Assembly: GCA_012515925.1 (NCBI GenBank)
Contig: JAAYXM010000005.1
Span: 1 to 10,952, forward strand
DNA: 10,952 nt
Reading direction: 5' to 3'
Source of the DNA: Clostridiales bacterium
GTDB taxonomy: Bacteria > Bacillota > Clostridia > Oscillospirales > JAAYXM01
Under the pieces are notes generated by a model that was not told the DNA's origin, did not search any database, and was given only the letters and a program-made list of their open reading frames with translations. Below are positions 1-7,586 of the stretch, one piece after another (the first letter of the stretch is position 1; each line of letters begins with the position of its first letter). Made by a program: the position numbers and the translations under genes.

Positions 1-133
1 CATGAACCAGGAGGATTCGACGAAGCTTTCACATGTCGCGGGCACGGACTACTACGAGACGGTTATACGCAAGTATACCGAGATTGTATGCAAGCGTCCG
101 GGCGCCTGCTGGAAGCTCACCAACTGCGTATAG
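1..133 (+). CDS. C-terminal end of a phage gene, possibly the major capsid protein (partial)
   Basis: An open frame enters from the left edge and ends at TAG 131-133, showing about 43 codons. The visible residues include VAGTDYYETVIRKYTEIVCK and end in KLTNCV. Codon use matches the phage genes that follow. The place just before a head-tail adaptor is where a major capsid protein gene normally sits in short-tailed phages. That position is the only reason for the capsid suggestion, because the short tail has no motif I recognise. The ATG at position 2 is probably an internal methionine. The stop codon is also the first triplet of the heptamer repeat that follows. Confidence 0.5.
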   Translation, partial: MNQEDSTKLSHVAGTDYYETVIRKYTEIVCKRPGACWKLTNCV

Positions 134-168
134 ACACTAGACGCTAGACATTAGGCACTAGTAGACGG
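131..168 (+). repeat. Imperfect heptamer tandem repeat TAGACNN
   Basis: Four successive 7-bp units read TAGACAC (131-137), TAGACGC (138-144), TAGACAT (145-151) and TAGGCAC (152-158). They are followed by TAG and then TAGACGG (162-168). The first unit contains the stop codon of the upstream gene. The last copies run into the 5' arm of the stem-loop at 156-203. No function is known to me. The array carries TAG stops in close succession. Confidence 0.75.
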
Positions 169-203
169 GAGAGACGGAGACAACGTAACCCCGTCTACTA
201 GTG
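156..203 (+). other. 14-bp perfect stem-loop in the intergenic region of the late operon
   Basis: CACTAGTAGACGGG (156-169) is the exact reverse complement of CCCGTCTACTAGTG (190-203). The two arms enclose a 20-nt purine-rich loop. No T-run follows, so it is not a classical Rho-independent terminator. In the transcript it would form a stable hairpin between the capsid-region gene and the next gene. It could be an mRNA-stabilising or processing structure, or a partial attenuator that lowers expression after the capsid gene. These roles are inference; only the inverted repeat is seen. Confidence 0.7.
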
Positions 204-208
204 ACCGG

Positions 209-235
209 CGGCAAAGCCGTGTTGCGGCAATGCCG
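209..235 (+). other. Twin small hairpins CGGC-AAW-GCCG
   Basis: Two near-identical 11-nt palindromes stand five bases apart: CGGCAAAGCCG (209-219) and CGGCAATGCCG (225-235). Each has a 4-bp stem and a 3-nt loop. They sit between the large stem-loop and the ribosome-binding site of the gene starting at 255, so they would lie in its 5' leader. The role is unknown. Confidence 0.55.
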
Positions 236-254
236 AACAAACGGGGGGAACAAC

Positions 255-722
255 ATGACGGTACTTAAGATTTTCGAAAAGGTAAACGCGGCGCGGCCGA
301 TAGCACAGCGGGTTTTCTTCGGTCACCTAAACGACACGCAGACCGAGCTTATCGATTCCTACGGTCAGGCGTACGTACTGAGGATTGGAGCGAAGCCCTT
401 AATAAAATACGCGGCGCTTGAGGACTTTCCGGATATAGCGGACCCCGGGGAGTTTTACATGGCAATCGACACGGGAATGATTTACGCCGCGAAAACCCCG
501 CCGTATACGGAATATGCGGAAGTATTCGGGGAGCTTGAATCGTTGGACGACGAAATCATGATTGACAAAGCGTATCATCCCGCGATTGTTGATAATATCC
601 TGTTTCTCTCCGGCGCGGGAGAGATTTATAAGGCTGAGTTTTTGCGCAAGGCGGAGTCCGCGTTTAAGCGGCTGTGGAATATCAAATCCCGCGGGAAATC
701 CCTTAAAAGGTTCGGGTGGTAG
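255..722 (+). CDS. Unrecognised phage structural-module protein, 155 aa
   Basis: I do not recognise this family. The start is taken as ATG 255, because a G-rich ribosome-binding site (GGGGGGAA, 243-250) stands just upstream. A GTG at 201 is open in the same frame but lies in the hairpin region. The protein starts MTVLKIFEKVNAARPIAQRV, is mixed and mostly soluble in character, and has no clear signal peptide or membrane segment. It ends in a basic tail (KSRGKSLKRFGW) that could contact DNA or an acidic partner. It lies between the capsid-region gene and the gp4-like adaptor, nearly touching the latter. A head-completion, scaffold-like or minor capsid role is therefore plausible by position only. 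Confidence 0.75.
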   Translation: MTVLKIFEKVNAARPIAQRVFFGHLNDTQTELIDSYGQAYVLRIGAKPLIKYAALEDFPDIADPGEFYMAIDTGMIYAAKTPPYTEYAEVFGELESLDDEIMIDKAYHPAIVDNILFLSGAGEIYKAEFLRKAESAFKRLWNIKSRGKSLKRFGW

Positions 723-724
723 TT

Positions 725-1336
725 ATGTTTGACAGCGGTGTAACGGCACAAAGCCTGATTTCAGGCATAAAAAACGAAATCGATATCGCGCCGGACATCC
801 CGAATTCGGAGTATGTCATGTGGTTAAACTCGCTCCAGCAGCTTTTATACAGCGAGTTTATCAGAGAGCAGCGGAGAATAAATATTGACTCACCGCCCCC
901 GGGCGTTATAGCACTCTCCGAGCCCGCGCTTGACCCGGCGCCGGGCGAGAGCCGTCCGCGGTTTGAGGATATATACCTCGTGTATGCCGACGGCAGGGAG
1001 CTTATTAAGACGAGCTTGAGCGGCGGCGCGCTGTTTCCCGGCGCCTATTATAAGGTCGGGTCGGATTTAGGCTATAACGTCGAGGGCGTCGGGTGTATCG
1101 AAATAATATATTTCGTCCGCCCCGCGCTTATATCGGTGACGGACGACGTAATCGGCGCGGGCAGCGTTATGCTCCCGTATGAGTTTTTAGACCTTGTGAA
1201 GGCGCGTCTTCGCGGCGAGGCGTATAAGCTCGCGAACGAGGACGATACCGCCGCGAAATGGCTTAACGATTACAACGTACTGCTCGAAAACTTCAAAAAC
1301 TGGCTGCTTGTAAGAACGCCGAAGCTCGGATTGTAA
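725..1336 (+). CDS. gp4-like phage head-tail adaptor protein, 203 aa
   Basis: This is probably the adaptor that docks under the portal ring of a short-tailed phage and receives the tail hub, as P22 gp4 does. The N-terminal region contains IPNSEYVMWLNSLQQLLYSE, the helical pattern seen in many phage adaptor proteins. A middle beta-rich part follows. The C-terminal helices (around KARLRGEAYKLANEDD and LNDYNVLLENFKNWL, residues about 160-195) also fit that fold. Its length is near the P22 gp4 range of about 170-200 aa. ATG 725 is preferred over GTG 716 because GGTGG at 715-719 gives a proper ribosome-binding site. The gene begins two bases after the stop of its neighbour. The family call rests on pattern recognition and order, not on a search. 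Confidence 0.65.
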   Translation: MFDSGVTAQSLISGIKNEIDIAPDIPNSEYVMWLNSLQQLLYSEFIREQRRINIDSPPPGVIALSEPALDPAPGESRPRFEDIYLVYADGRELIKTSLSGGALFPGAYYKVGSDLGYNVEGVGCIEIIYFVRPALISVTDDVIGAGSVMLPYEFLDLVKARLRGEAYKLANEDDTAAKWLNDYNVLLENFKNWLLVRTPKLGL

Positions 1337-1357
1337 AGCTTAAGGGGGTGTGTCCGA

Positions 1358-3064
1358 ATGGCGAAAAAGAAGAACGACGGAAAGCTTAAATATCTGCAAA
1401 CACCGCTGCCGAAAGGGTATAGCTCCTTTAAGCTTGTAAGAACAGGTTTTCTTGGACTGAACAAGCGCGTCACGATGGATACGGGCGTATTGTCCTATGA
1501 AAGCAATATCTCAACCGATGAGACGCCGCACATAGTGCCGTCACAGAAACGGGAGAGGATTAACGAGGACAGGTATTTTACACCGATAAGCATGGCGGCG
1601 TTCGAAGATTTCCTGCTTGTGGTTTACAAGGACGGGGATTACGTAAAAACCGACTATATCCGCGGCGAAAATAAATACACGGGTACGCTCCGGAAGGCTA
1701 ACGGCACGTTTTACGAGATTTCCGACTATGGAAGCCATGTCCCCGGAACGTCAAGGGTACACGCTGATAATCACGGGCTATATACCGGCGATTCCGTGAC
1801 ACTTGCGGGCACGACGCGGTTTAACGGTATATTCGGCATAACAAAGATTGATGAAGACAGTTTTTACATAGACAAGCCGTTTTTCTACGAACCGGGTGAC
1901 GATTTAAGCGGGAACTGGCTGCTTCGCAATCTCCCGCGCTGTATCGTAAAGTTTAACGTTTACGACGACCCGACGGACCCGGTGGGAAGCGGCTATACGA
2001 AAAAGCTTCTGATATTTCCGGACAAAAAATCAACGGACTTTCATATAACGGGCGATTTCACGCCCGCGGCGCTTGAAACGGGATTGATACGCATACCCGA
2101 TTTAAGATATGCCACGGTGCATAATTCACGGGTTTTCGGCGTGGACGCGGGCAGGATTTACGCGAGCGGGTTCAACGACTACACAAACTGGAATTTAGAC
2201 GTTGCCGGCGAGGAAAGCTCGCCCGATAACGCGTGGTGCTCACCCGCCCAGTCGAACACAAAGGGCGACGGCGTGTTTACGGGCATAACCACGTTTCAGA
2301 ATCATGTCATATGCTTTAAGCGGGATTTCATGCACGAGCTGTATAACAACAAAAACCCGTTTCGCATTCAGGACATATACGCCGAGGGGACGATAGACAA
2401 CAGAAGCGTTTGCGACGTTGACGGAAACCTTATATTCGTTGACCGTGCGGGCGTAAAGGTCTATACGGGCGGCGACCCGCGCATACTCGGCTTTAACTTG
2501 AATGTAGATGAGTTTAAAAGCGCGGTTGCCGGAACGGACGGGCGAAAGTATTATCTTTACTGCGAAACAGACAAGGCGGAGCATAACCTGTTTGTGTTTG
2601 ACACGCTTGCAGGCCTTTGGGCGGAGGAGAGCATAGACTTTGAAGTTTTATCCTTCGCGCATAACCGAAACGGCATATACGCGCTGGGCGGCGACGGGTA
2701 TATCTACAGGCTCGACAGCGGGGATTATTCCCACAACTGGGCGTTTGAGACGGATATATACACGGGAAAGAGCATTGACATAAAGCATATAAGGAAGATA
2801 CAAATGCTTGCCGAGGCCGCGGCGGGCGCGCGTATTGACGTGTATCTGCTCTGCGACGACGAAAAGTTTAACGAGTCAACATCTCAAAAGGTGTACTCGC
2901 ACACGAACAACACGGGGAAAGCCAGGCTATTGCCGATACGCTTCACGCCGCGCAAGACGGCGAATTACGGCTTCCGGCTGCGCGCGGCGGGCACGGGATA
3001 CGTAAGAGTTTACCGGCTTGAATTGACACTCAGGGCGGGCGGTGAGTTGTATGTATCCGGATAA
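1358..3064 (+). CDS. Phage tail hub / nozzle protein, gp10-like beta-propeller, 568 aa
   Basis: This is likely the large protein that closes the connector and forms the tail hub or nozzle in podovirus-like particles, comparable in place to P22 gp10 (DNA stabilisation). Residues about 250-280 (NSRVFGVDAGRIYASGFND) and about 318-372 contain the series FKRDFMHELY, DNRSVCDVDGNLIFVDRAGV and KVYTGG. These are repeated aromatic beta-blade motifs that I associate with phage stopper and neck propeller proteins. The last 120 residues (from about FETDIYTGKS) look like a separate beta-sandwich. The start is ATG 1358, with AAGGGGGTG at 1342-1350 as a strong ribosome-binding site, 21 bp after the adaptor stop. 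It overlaps the next gene by 14 bp, which suggests translational coupling. A tail-fibre anchor is the main alternative role. Confidence 0.65.
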   Translation: MAKKKNDGKLKYLQTPLPKGYSSFKLVRTGFLGLNKRVTMDTGVLSYESNISTDETPHIVPSQKRERINEDRYFTPISMAAFEDFLLVVYKDGDYVKTDYIRGENKYTGTLRKANGTFYEISDYGSHVPGTSRVHADNHGLYTGDSVTLAGTTRFNGIFGITKIDEDSFYIDKPFFYEPGDDLSGNWLLRNLPRCIVKFNVYDDPTDPVGSGYTKKLLIFPDKKSTDFHITGDFTPAALETGLIRIPDLRYATVHNSRVFGVDAGRIYASGFNDYTNWNLDVAGEESSPDNAWCSPAQSNTKGDGVFTGITTFQNHVICFKRDFMHELYNNKNPFRIQDIYAEGTIDNRSVCDVDGNLIFVDRAGVKVYTGGDPRILGFNLNVDEFKSAVAGTDGRKYYLYCETDKAEHNLFVFDTLAGLWAEESIDFEVLSFAHNRNGIYALGGDGYIYRLDSGDYSHNWAFETDIYTGKSIDIKHIRKIQMLAEAAAGARIDVYLLCDDEKFNESTSQKVYSHTNNTGKARLLPIRFTPRKTANYGFRLRAAGTGYVRVYRLELTLRAGGELYVSG

Positions 3065-3893
3065 TATGACGTTCGGACAGCTTAAGGAGGAGGTAATCCG
3101 GCTCCGTGACGCTTTATCGCGGACCACACGCATGTACGAGGATTTACTCTATAACCTCGACAGCGACAACATCCGCGAGATTGACGCGAATATCACCAGA
3201 ATAAAAAACCTTGAGGCGGAGACGGTTATAACGAATACGATTGTCACGCAATCCCTGTACGGCGAGCGCGGCACGATAGCCGAACTGACGGTGGACAGGC
3301 TGGAGACCTCCGACAAGGTGCGAAACTACTTAAACGGCGATACCTCGGACGTAAATTACATAAGGATTTACGACCAGAACATACACTTTATCACCGCCTC
3401 GACGGACGGAGCGCAGACCGAGCAGGTGCGCGACAGGAAAGGCAATCCGCTCTACTGGACCGACGATACGTTCAAGGTTACGACACTGACGGAAACGGAT
3501 TACCCGGTCACGGTATACGTGTATACCGAACAGGTCAAGGCAAAAATCGCGTTTGATTATGTTGACGGCACATACATACCGCGCATTACGCTCGGCGCGG
3601 GCACGGGTGCCGGCGACAACGACAAGCTGATTATAACGAAGAGCGAGGATTCGGCGCAGATTCTTTACAGAACGGATTCGGGAAAGGAAACCGCGATAAA
3701 CCTGTCCGATTTCGTCGACGCGGATATGCGAAGGCTCAGCAGCTGCACGATAGACAGGTCCCGCGGAGAAATCAGAACAGTCGCCGAGGGCAAGACATTA
3801 AGCGACGCGCAGACCATTTCTTTTACCGAAACCGTAAACGGTATCACATACACCTGGCCCGACGGGTTTGTTACAACGGTCAGCATTTCGTAG
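3051..3893 (+). CDS. Phage tail-associated protein with N-terminal coiled coil, 280 aa
   Basis: Residues about 8-55 are strongly helical and heptad-like (FGQLKEEVIRLRDALSR, then YEDLLYNLDSDNI). This is typical of trimerising stalks in phage tail proteins. A beta-rich part follows with alternating hydrophobic residues, such as VTTLTETDYPVTVYVYTEQV and KIAFDYVDGTYIPRITLG, and the protein ends in TYTWPDGFVTTVSIS. ATG 3051 is chosen; GTG 3042 in the same frame is possible but less good, and the ribosome-binding site (GGTGAG, 3041-3046) is weak. The start lies inside the end of the hub gene, so translation is probably coupled. I read it as a fibre-stalk or tail-spike-base protein, with the specific function unassigned. 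Confidence 0.7.
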   Translation: MYPDNMTFGQLKEEVIRLRDALSRTTRMYEDLLYNLDSDNIREIDANITRIKNLEAETVITNTIVTQSLYGERGTIAELTVDRLETSDKVRNYLNGDTSDVNYIRIYDQNIHFITASTDGAQTEQVRDRKGNPLYWTDDTFKVTTLTETDYPVTVYVYTEQVKAKIAFDYVDGTYIPRITLGAGTGAGDNDKLIITKSEDSAQILYRTDSGKETAINLSDFVDADMRRLSSCTIDRSRGEIRTVAEGKTLSDAQTISFTETVNGITYTWPDGFVTTVSIS

Positions 3894-3904
3894 GAGGGTT
3901 TCTC

Positions 3905-4111
3905 ATGGCTTTTACGAACGGGGAAGTACTCAGCATGACCGGGATTGCGCTGCAAAGGCATATGGAGGTCATGAAGTTTATAAGCATGTTCAATATGACC
4001 GACAGCGTCATCACCGTCATGAGTTCCTCGGGAATCGCGGAATTTGCGGAGGATACGTTTAATACCGCGGATTACGTTATGAACGACGAAGCGGAGGTTG
4101 TTCTGATATGA
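3905..4111 (+). CDS. Small phage protein of unknown function, 68 aa
   Basis: A short gene with a clear ribosome-binding site (TAGGAGGG, which includes the stop codon of the upstream gene) ahead of ATG 3905. Its stop overlaps the start of the fibre gene in ATGA (4108-4111). The protein begins MAFTNGEVLSMTGIALQRH and ends in an acidic, hydrophobic tail (NDEAEVVLI). It is rich in methionine and lacks a clear membrane span. Its place between the stalk-like protein and the putative receptor-binding fibre suggests a small tail accessory or a chaperone for the fibre. I recognise no family. Confidence 0.75.
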   Translation: MAFTNGEVLSMTGIALQRHMEVMKFISMFNMTDSVITVMSSSGIAEFAEDTFNTADYVMNDEAEVVLI

Positions 4112-5355
4112 GCATACAAGAGAAGCTATGCGCGGGCTTTGACATAAAGGGACGCGCGAGGGTTGAGCTGTATGAAGGCGGAAGGTGCGTATGTAGGCGG
4201 GAAGCGGATAACTTTATCGGCCTTCCCGCGAAAAGGCTTATGCTGTCCGTCTGCCTGCTGCCGGTCGGGTATTTCATGTCAAATAACGGCGTTGGGCGCG
4301 GGAGCTTCCCGTACTGGAATATGTTTACCGATTTTATGCTTACGGACAATACAAGCCCCGTACCTCAGACAGCCACCGTTTTCCCGGGCAACCTTATCGG
4401 CTACGCGAACGCGACGGCATATACGGGCAGCGACACTCAGCGGGGCACTTTGAATACCGCCGAAAGCGGCTTTGATATACAAAACATGGTTATGAAGTTC
4501 GTCTTTGACTGGCCTACACATGCCGCGAACGGTACTTTTCGAACAGTCGGTTTCGGCAGGAGAACAAGCTCGTATGACAGGATTACGCAACTGTGCGAAA
4601 TATCTACCAGCAATACCAGAATGTGCATAGGCGGCGGCAAAGCCTTCTATAACTCGGGCAGTTCTTTATACAGCGTTGATTTAAGCACCCGGGCGATAGT
4701 CCGATATAACAATTTGGCGTACTCTTCGCCGAGAGGACTGGCATATCACGATGATAAAATATATTACACTTATGATGAAGGAACCCGTGACGCGCTGTAT
4801 TATTACGACCTTTATTCCGGCGCCAATACCAGGGTGACGGATTTGGCGGCTATCGGCGACCGCGGCAGAAGCCTGATGACGGACGGGAATACTCTGTATA
4901 CTGGATATTACCATTCTTCGGACGGATACAGGATATACAATTACAGTTTTAACGGAACGCTTCTCAGGTACGCTAATCTATCCGACAGTACATTCGCGGA
5001 GAGCAACTGCAACATTTGCAATCCCGGCTGGATAATGAGACGGGACGGACGGGAGCTGAATATTTCGGATTTGTTCGATAACGGCGTGGAAAACGTCAGG
5101 CGAATCGTGGATTTCTCCGATAGCGGATTGATCGCGAAGCACGACTCGGCATACTATAAGGTGACCCGCGCACAAATATTCAGGATAACCGAAAGCACAA
5201 GTGACAGCGGATTGTGTCAAAACGAATATGATGTTTTCGGGCAGGTGGAAGAGCCCGAAACTCTCGGTACATGCGTGGTACTGGACAGCCCCGTTACTAA
5301 GCAGAATACGCAGAACATGAAAATCACATATACGCTTAACATAGTCTTGCCGTAG
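4108..5355 (+). CDS. Putative receptor-binding tail fibre protein, 415 aa
   Basis: The N-terminal 150 residues probably anchor the protein to the particle. Residues about 180-375 are very rich in Tyr, Ser, Asn and Asp, with repeated blade-like strands (AFYNSGSSLYSVDLSTR, GLAYHDDKIYYTYDEG, DGYRIYNYSFNG). They resemble a beta-propeller that could bind a cell-surface glycan. The end, TKQNTQNMKITYTLNIVLP, resembles closing strands of phage fibre tips. The start ATG overlaps the previous stop by 4 bp, with GGAGG at 4093-4097. GC falls inside the gene: hand counts give about 55% at 4201-4260 but 38% at 4741-4800 and 40% at 4921-4980. This fits an exchanged host-range domain. Function is inferred from composition, order and the C-terminal strand. 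Confidence 0.6.
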   Translation: MSIQEKLCAGFDIKGRARVELYEGGRCVCRREADNFIGLPAKRLMLSVCLLPVGYFMSNNGVGRGSFPYWNMFTDFMLTDNTSPVPQTATVFPGNLIGYANATAYTGSDTQRGTLNTAESGFDIQNMVMKFVFDWPTHAANGTFRTVGFGRRTSSYDRITQLCEISTSNTRMCIGGGKAFYNSGSSLYSVDLSTRAIVRYNNLAYSSPRGLAYHDDKIYYTYDEGTRDALYYYDLYSGANTRVTDLAAIGDRGRSLMTDGNTLYTGYYHSSDGYRIYNYSFNGTLLRYANLSDSTFAESNCNICNPGWIMRRDGRELNISDLFDNGVENVRRIVDFSDSGLIAKHDSAYYKVTRAQIFRITESTSDSGLCQNEYDVFGQVEEPETLGTCVVLDSPVTKQNTQNMKITYTLNIVLP

Positions 5356-5384
5356 TTTAAATTTCAGGAAAGCAGGTGGTTAAA

Positions 5385-7013
5385 ATGGCGTTCAACCCAT
5401 ATCAGACGATAAGCGCGATTTACAACCTCAAGGGCGAATGGGAGAAGCACAACGCCGCGGGCGATACCGCGGGCAAAAACAGAGCGGCGCAGCAGGCACA
5501 GGCGTACTATAGGCAGCTTATCGAGGGCGGGTACGCGGACGTTGCCGAAAAGCTGAAGAACAGCGATTACGCGCAGGCGAAGTATATCCGTGATTACTAC
5601 GCCAAACAGGGTAAATCCGCGATCAGGCCGTATCTGTATTCGGCGGGGGAGAAATACGGGCTTGCGCGGGAGGATATCGACAACGCGCTGTCCTTTGACC
5701 CCGTAACCGGCGAAGTGTCCCTCGGCGGCAAGAACATCGGCAAGCCGTATTCGATAGTGGACGGCGTTTCCTATTGGGATACAAGCGTTCTTGACACCGG
5801 GTTTGACGATTACCTTAAGCGGACGGGCGTATCCTCAAGCCTTGCGGACAGGACGAATAAAAGGCTTTACGACAAGGGCGGAATGTATGATACCGAATAC
5901 GGCAAATACGGCGAGCAGTTTGACATAGCCAAAGCCGACCCGCTTTCAACCCCGACGGGCAAGAGCATATTGGAGCGTTACGACGCGGCGGGTATAAAGG
6001 CCCGCGATAACGCTTTCGCGACGGGCGCGGCGGGCAACGCCGGAAACGTGGACAGCTACGCGGCGGCAAACGCCATGCGGCAGAATGCCGCGCTGCGCGG
6101 TATGGGTGAGCAGGCCGCAATCGCGGCGCACAGCGCGAAGGTCGCGAATATGGGCGCGTCCCTCGCGGGCTCGACCGCGCTGCTTCAGCAGCTGGGAATC
6201 GCCGTGCGCGGCGTCTCTGAGGATGAGCGCGCGGCGTTGAATGACCGGGTTTCACGCGAAGCGGTACAGGCACAGGTTACCGGCTATGTTCCGCAGACTA
6301 TGGCTTACCGGGATAACCCGTATTTTAATCCTGACGGTACGCTTAAGAATGAAAATCTCGATTACTCGGCGATTATCGCAAACGCCCGGACGCAGCTTGC
6401 CGGCACTTCTGACCCGGAAGCACGGGCGGATTTGCAGCATACGATTGACATGGCGACACAGGCACTAAACTACAAGATTACAAGCAATCCGGTATACGCG
6501 AAATACGCGGACACATTGTCACTGACCGCGCCCGCGCCGACAGCCGCGGAGCAGGCGGCAAAGCAGGCGGCGGAGGAGGCCGCGGCGCAGCGCGTCCACG
6601 AGCTGACGCTTGCCGATTTATCAAGGCTGAGCAAATCAGGCGGCACGGGAAAATCGAGCGGCGCGGGCAAGTCGGGCGGTTCGGGGAAATCGGGCGGCGG
6701 CGCCGAAAAGTCAAAGCTGACCCCCGCGCAGGTTATCAAAGCGTTTAATGACGGTATTCGCACGCCCGGGATAGTTAACGAGTATAACAGGCTTTACGGC
6801 ACAAACGAGGCCGCGACGCCGTCGGGCAGGATAGAGCCTTTGCCGGAGCCTGAGATTACCAACAGAAATGATAAAGACTGGATTTTTGTCAGCGGATACG
6901 GGAGAATAACCTGGCAGCAGCTTGAAGATTATTTAAGAAGCGGAGATATTAAAGAGACTTTCACGAGCGAAGACGAAGGCAACACGTATGTGACCTATAC
7001 CGCCGCGCGTTAA
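5385..7013 (+). CDS. Large Ala/Gly-rich phage structural protein, possibly an internal virion (ejection) protein, 542 aa
   Basis: The start is ATG 5385, with AGGTGG (5374-5379) as ribosome-binding site; GTG 5376 overlaps that site and is rejected. The N-terminal 160 residues are mixed helix with many Tyr and Lys. A long helical Ala/Gly/Asn-rich middle (about residues 205-275, including GNVDSYAAANAMRQNAALRG) is followed by a more polar region. Next come a coiled segment rich in AAEQAAKQAAEEAAAQ and a flexible linker of repeated KSGG/KSSG units (about 417-440). A compact C-terminal domain closes the protein. Large helical, Ala-rich proteins encoded after the tail genes of short-tailed phages are often ejected with the DNA to form a channel through the cell envelope. 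That role is inference. No lytic transglycosylase or peptidase motif was recognised. Confidence 0.55.
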   Translation: MAFNPYQTISAIYNLKGEWEKHNAAGDTAGKNRAAQQAQAYYRQLIEGGYADVAEKLKNSDYAQAKYIRDYYAKQGKSAIRPYLYSAGEKYGLAREDIDNALSFDPVTGEVSLGGKNIGKPYSIVDGVSYWDTSVLDTGFDDYLKRTGVSSSLADRTNKRLYDKGGMYDTEYGKYGEQFDIAKADPLSTPTGKSILERYDAAGIKARDNAFATGAAGNAGNVDSYAAANAMRQNAALRGMGEQAAIAAHSAKVANMGASLAGSTALLQQLGIAVRGVSEDERAALNDRVSREAVQAQVTGYVPQTMAYRDNPYFNPDGTLKNENLDYSAIIANARTQLAGTSDPEARADLQHTIDMATQALNYKITSNPVYAKYADTLSLTAPAPTAAEQAAKQAAEEAAAQRVHELTLADLSRLSKSGGTGKSSGAGKSGGSGKSGGGAEKSKLTPAQVIKAFNDGIRTPGIVNEYNRLYGTNEAATPSGRIEPLPEPEITNRNDKDWIFVSGYGRITWQQLEDYLRSGDIKETFTSEDEGNTYVTYTAAR

Positions 7014-7129
7014 TTAAACGCTTTCGCCGATACCGGTGCGGATTCACGGAAACCGGGTTATTGAGAACGGAAAACAGGTATTTACTTCCAGCGGGAAAAA
7101 TGATATTGTATATGAAAGGAGAACGGAAA

Positions 7130-7570
7130 ATGGATACCGCAGCGATTAAAAACAGTGTGATTGCCATGTTTGCCGTTATCGGCGGATGTATTGCCGGAGC
7201 GCTCGGAGGATGGGATGTTATGCTGAAAGCCTTGCTCACGGTCATGACGGTTGACTACATAATGGGGCTTATAATCGCGCTTGTTTTCCATAAGTCCCCG
7301 AAAACCGAAAGCGGGCGCGCGTCAAGCGACAAATGCATAAAAGGCATCTTTAAAAAAGGCGTTATACTCTTAATCGTACTTGTGGCGGCGCAGCTTGATT
7401 CCGTAACCGGCGGGGAATATGTGCGTAATATAGTAATATCCTTCTTCATCGGCAGCGAGGGCTTAAGCATTTTGGAGAATGCCGGAATCATCGGCATACC
7501 ATTTCCGGCTTTCCTTAAAAACGCGCTCGAGGCCTTGCAGGATAAAGGCGACGCGAAAAATTCCACATGA
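7130..7570 (+). CDS. Phage holin, toxin-secretion/phage-lysis type, 146 aa
   Basis: The holin forms lesions in the cytoplasmic membrane at the end of the lytic cycle so that the endolysin reaches the cell wall. Hydrophobic segments lie at about residues 9-27, 31-53 and 74-92, with a further one near 98-113. The string SFFIGSEGLSILENAGIIGI, followed by P-x-P-x-FLKNALE, is the hallmark C-terminal pattern of this Bacillota holin family (Phage_holin_4 group). The start is ATG 7130, seven bases after AAAGGAGA (7115-7122). An in-frame upstream extension to 7061 has no ribosome-binding site and would add non-holin residues. The gene lies 16 bp ahead of the endolysin gene, as expected for a lysis cassette. 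The 116-bp gap before it has no convincing gene. Confidence 0.9.
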   Translation: MDTAAIKNSVIAMFAVIGGCIAGALGGWDVMLKALLTVMTVDYIMGLIIALVFHKSPKTESGRASSDKCIKGIFKKGVILLIVLVAAQLDSVTGGEYVRNIVISFFIGSEGLSILENAGIIGIPFPAFLKNALEALQDKGDAKNST

Positions 7571-7586
7571 AAGAGGGTTTGACTTA

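Noticed and set aside
4108..5355. Diversity-generating retroelement acting on the tail fibre
   Set aside because: No reverse transcriptase and no near-repeat of the fibre 3' end differing at A positions are visible in the window; the C-terminus does not look like a C-type lectin fold.
5815..6273. 152-aa - strand frame rich in Arg, Pro and Ser
   Set aside because: It is the antisense shadow of the GC-rich 542-aa phage gene and has no ribosome-binding site or domain.
7033..7056. Weak inverted repeat CCGGT/ACCGG before the holin gene
   Set aside because: Only 5 bp with a 14-nt loop, no T-run; too weak to call a terminator.
7255..7566. 103-aa - strand frame opposite the holin gene
   Set aside because: It is a shadow of the holin coding strand; the + strand has a clear family match and ribosome-binding site.
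7479..7586. N-terminal extension of the endolysin
   Set aside because: It overlaps the holin gene in another frame and lacks a ribosome-binding site; ATG 7587 has one and gives the usual amidase N-terminus.
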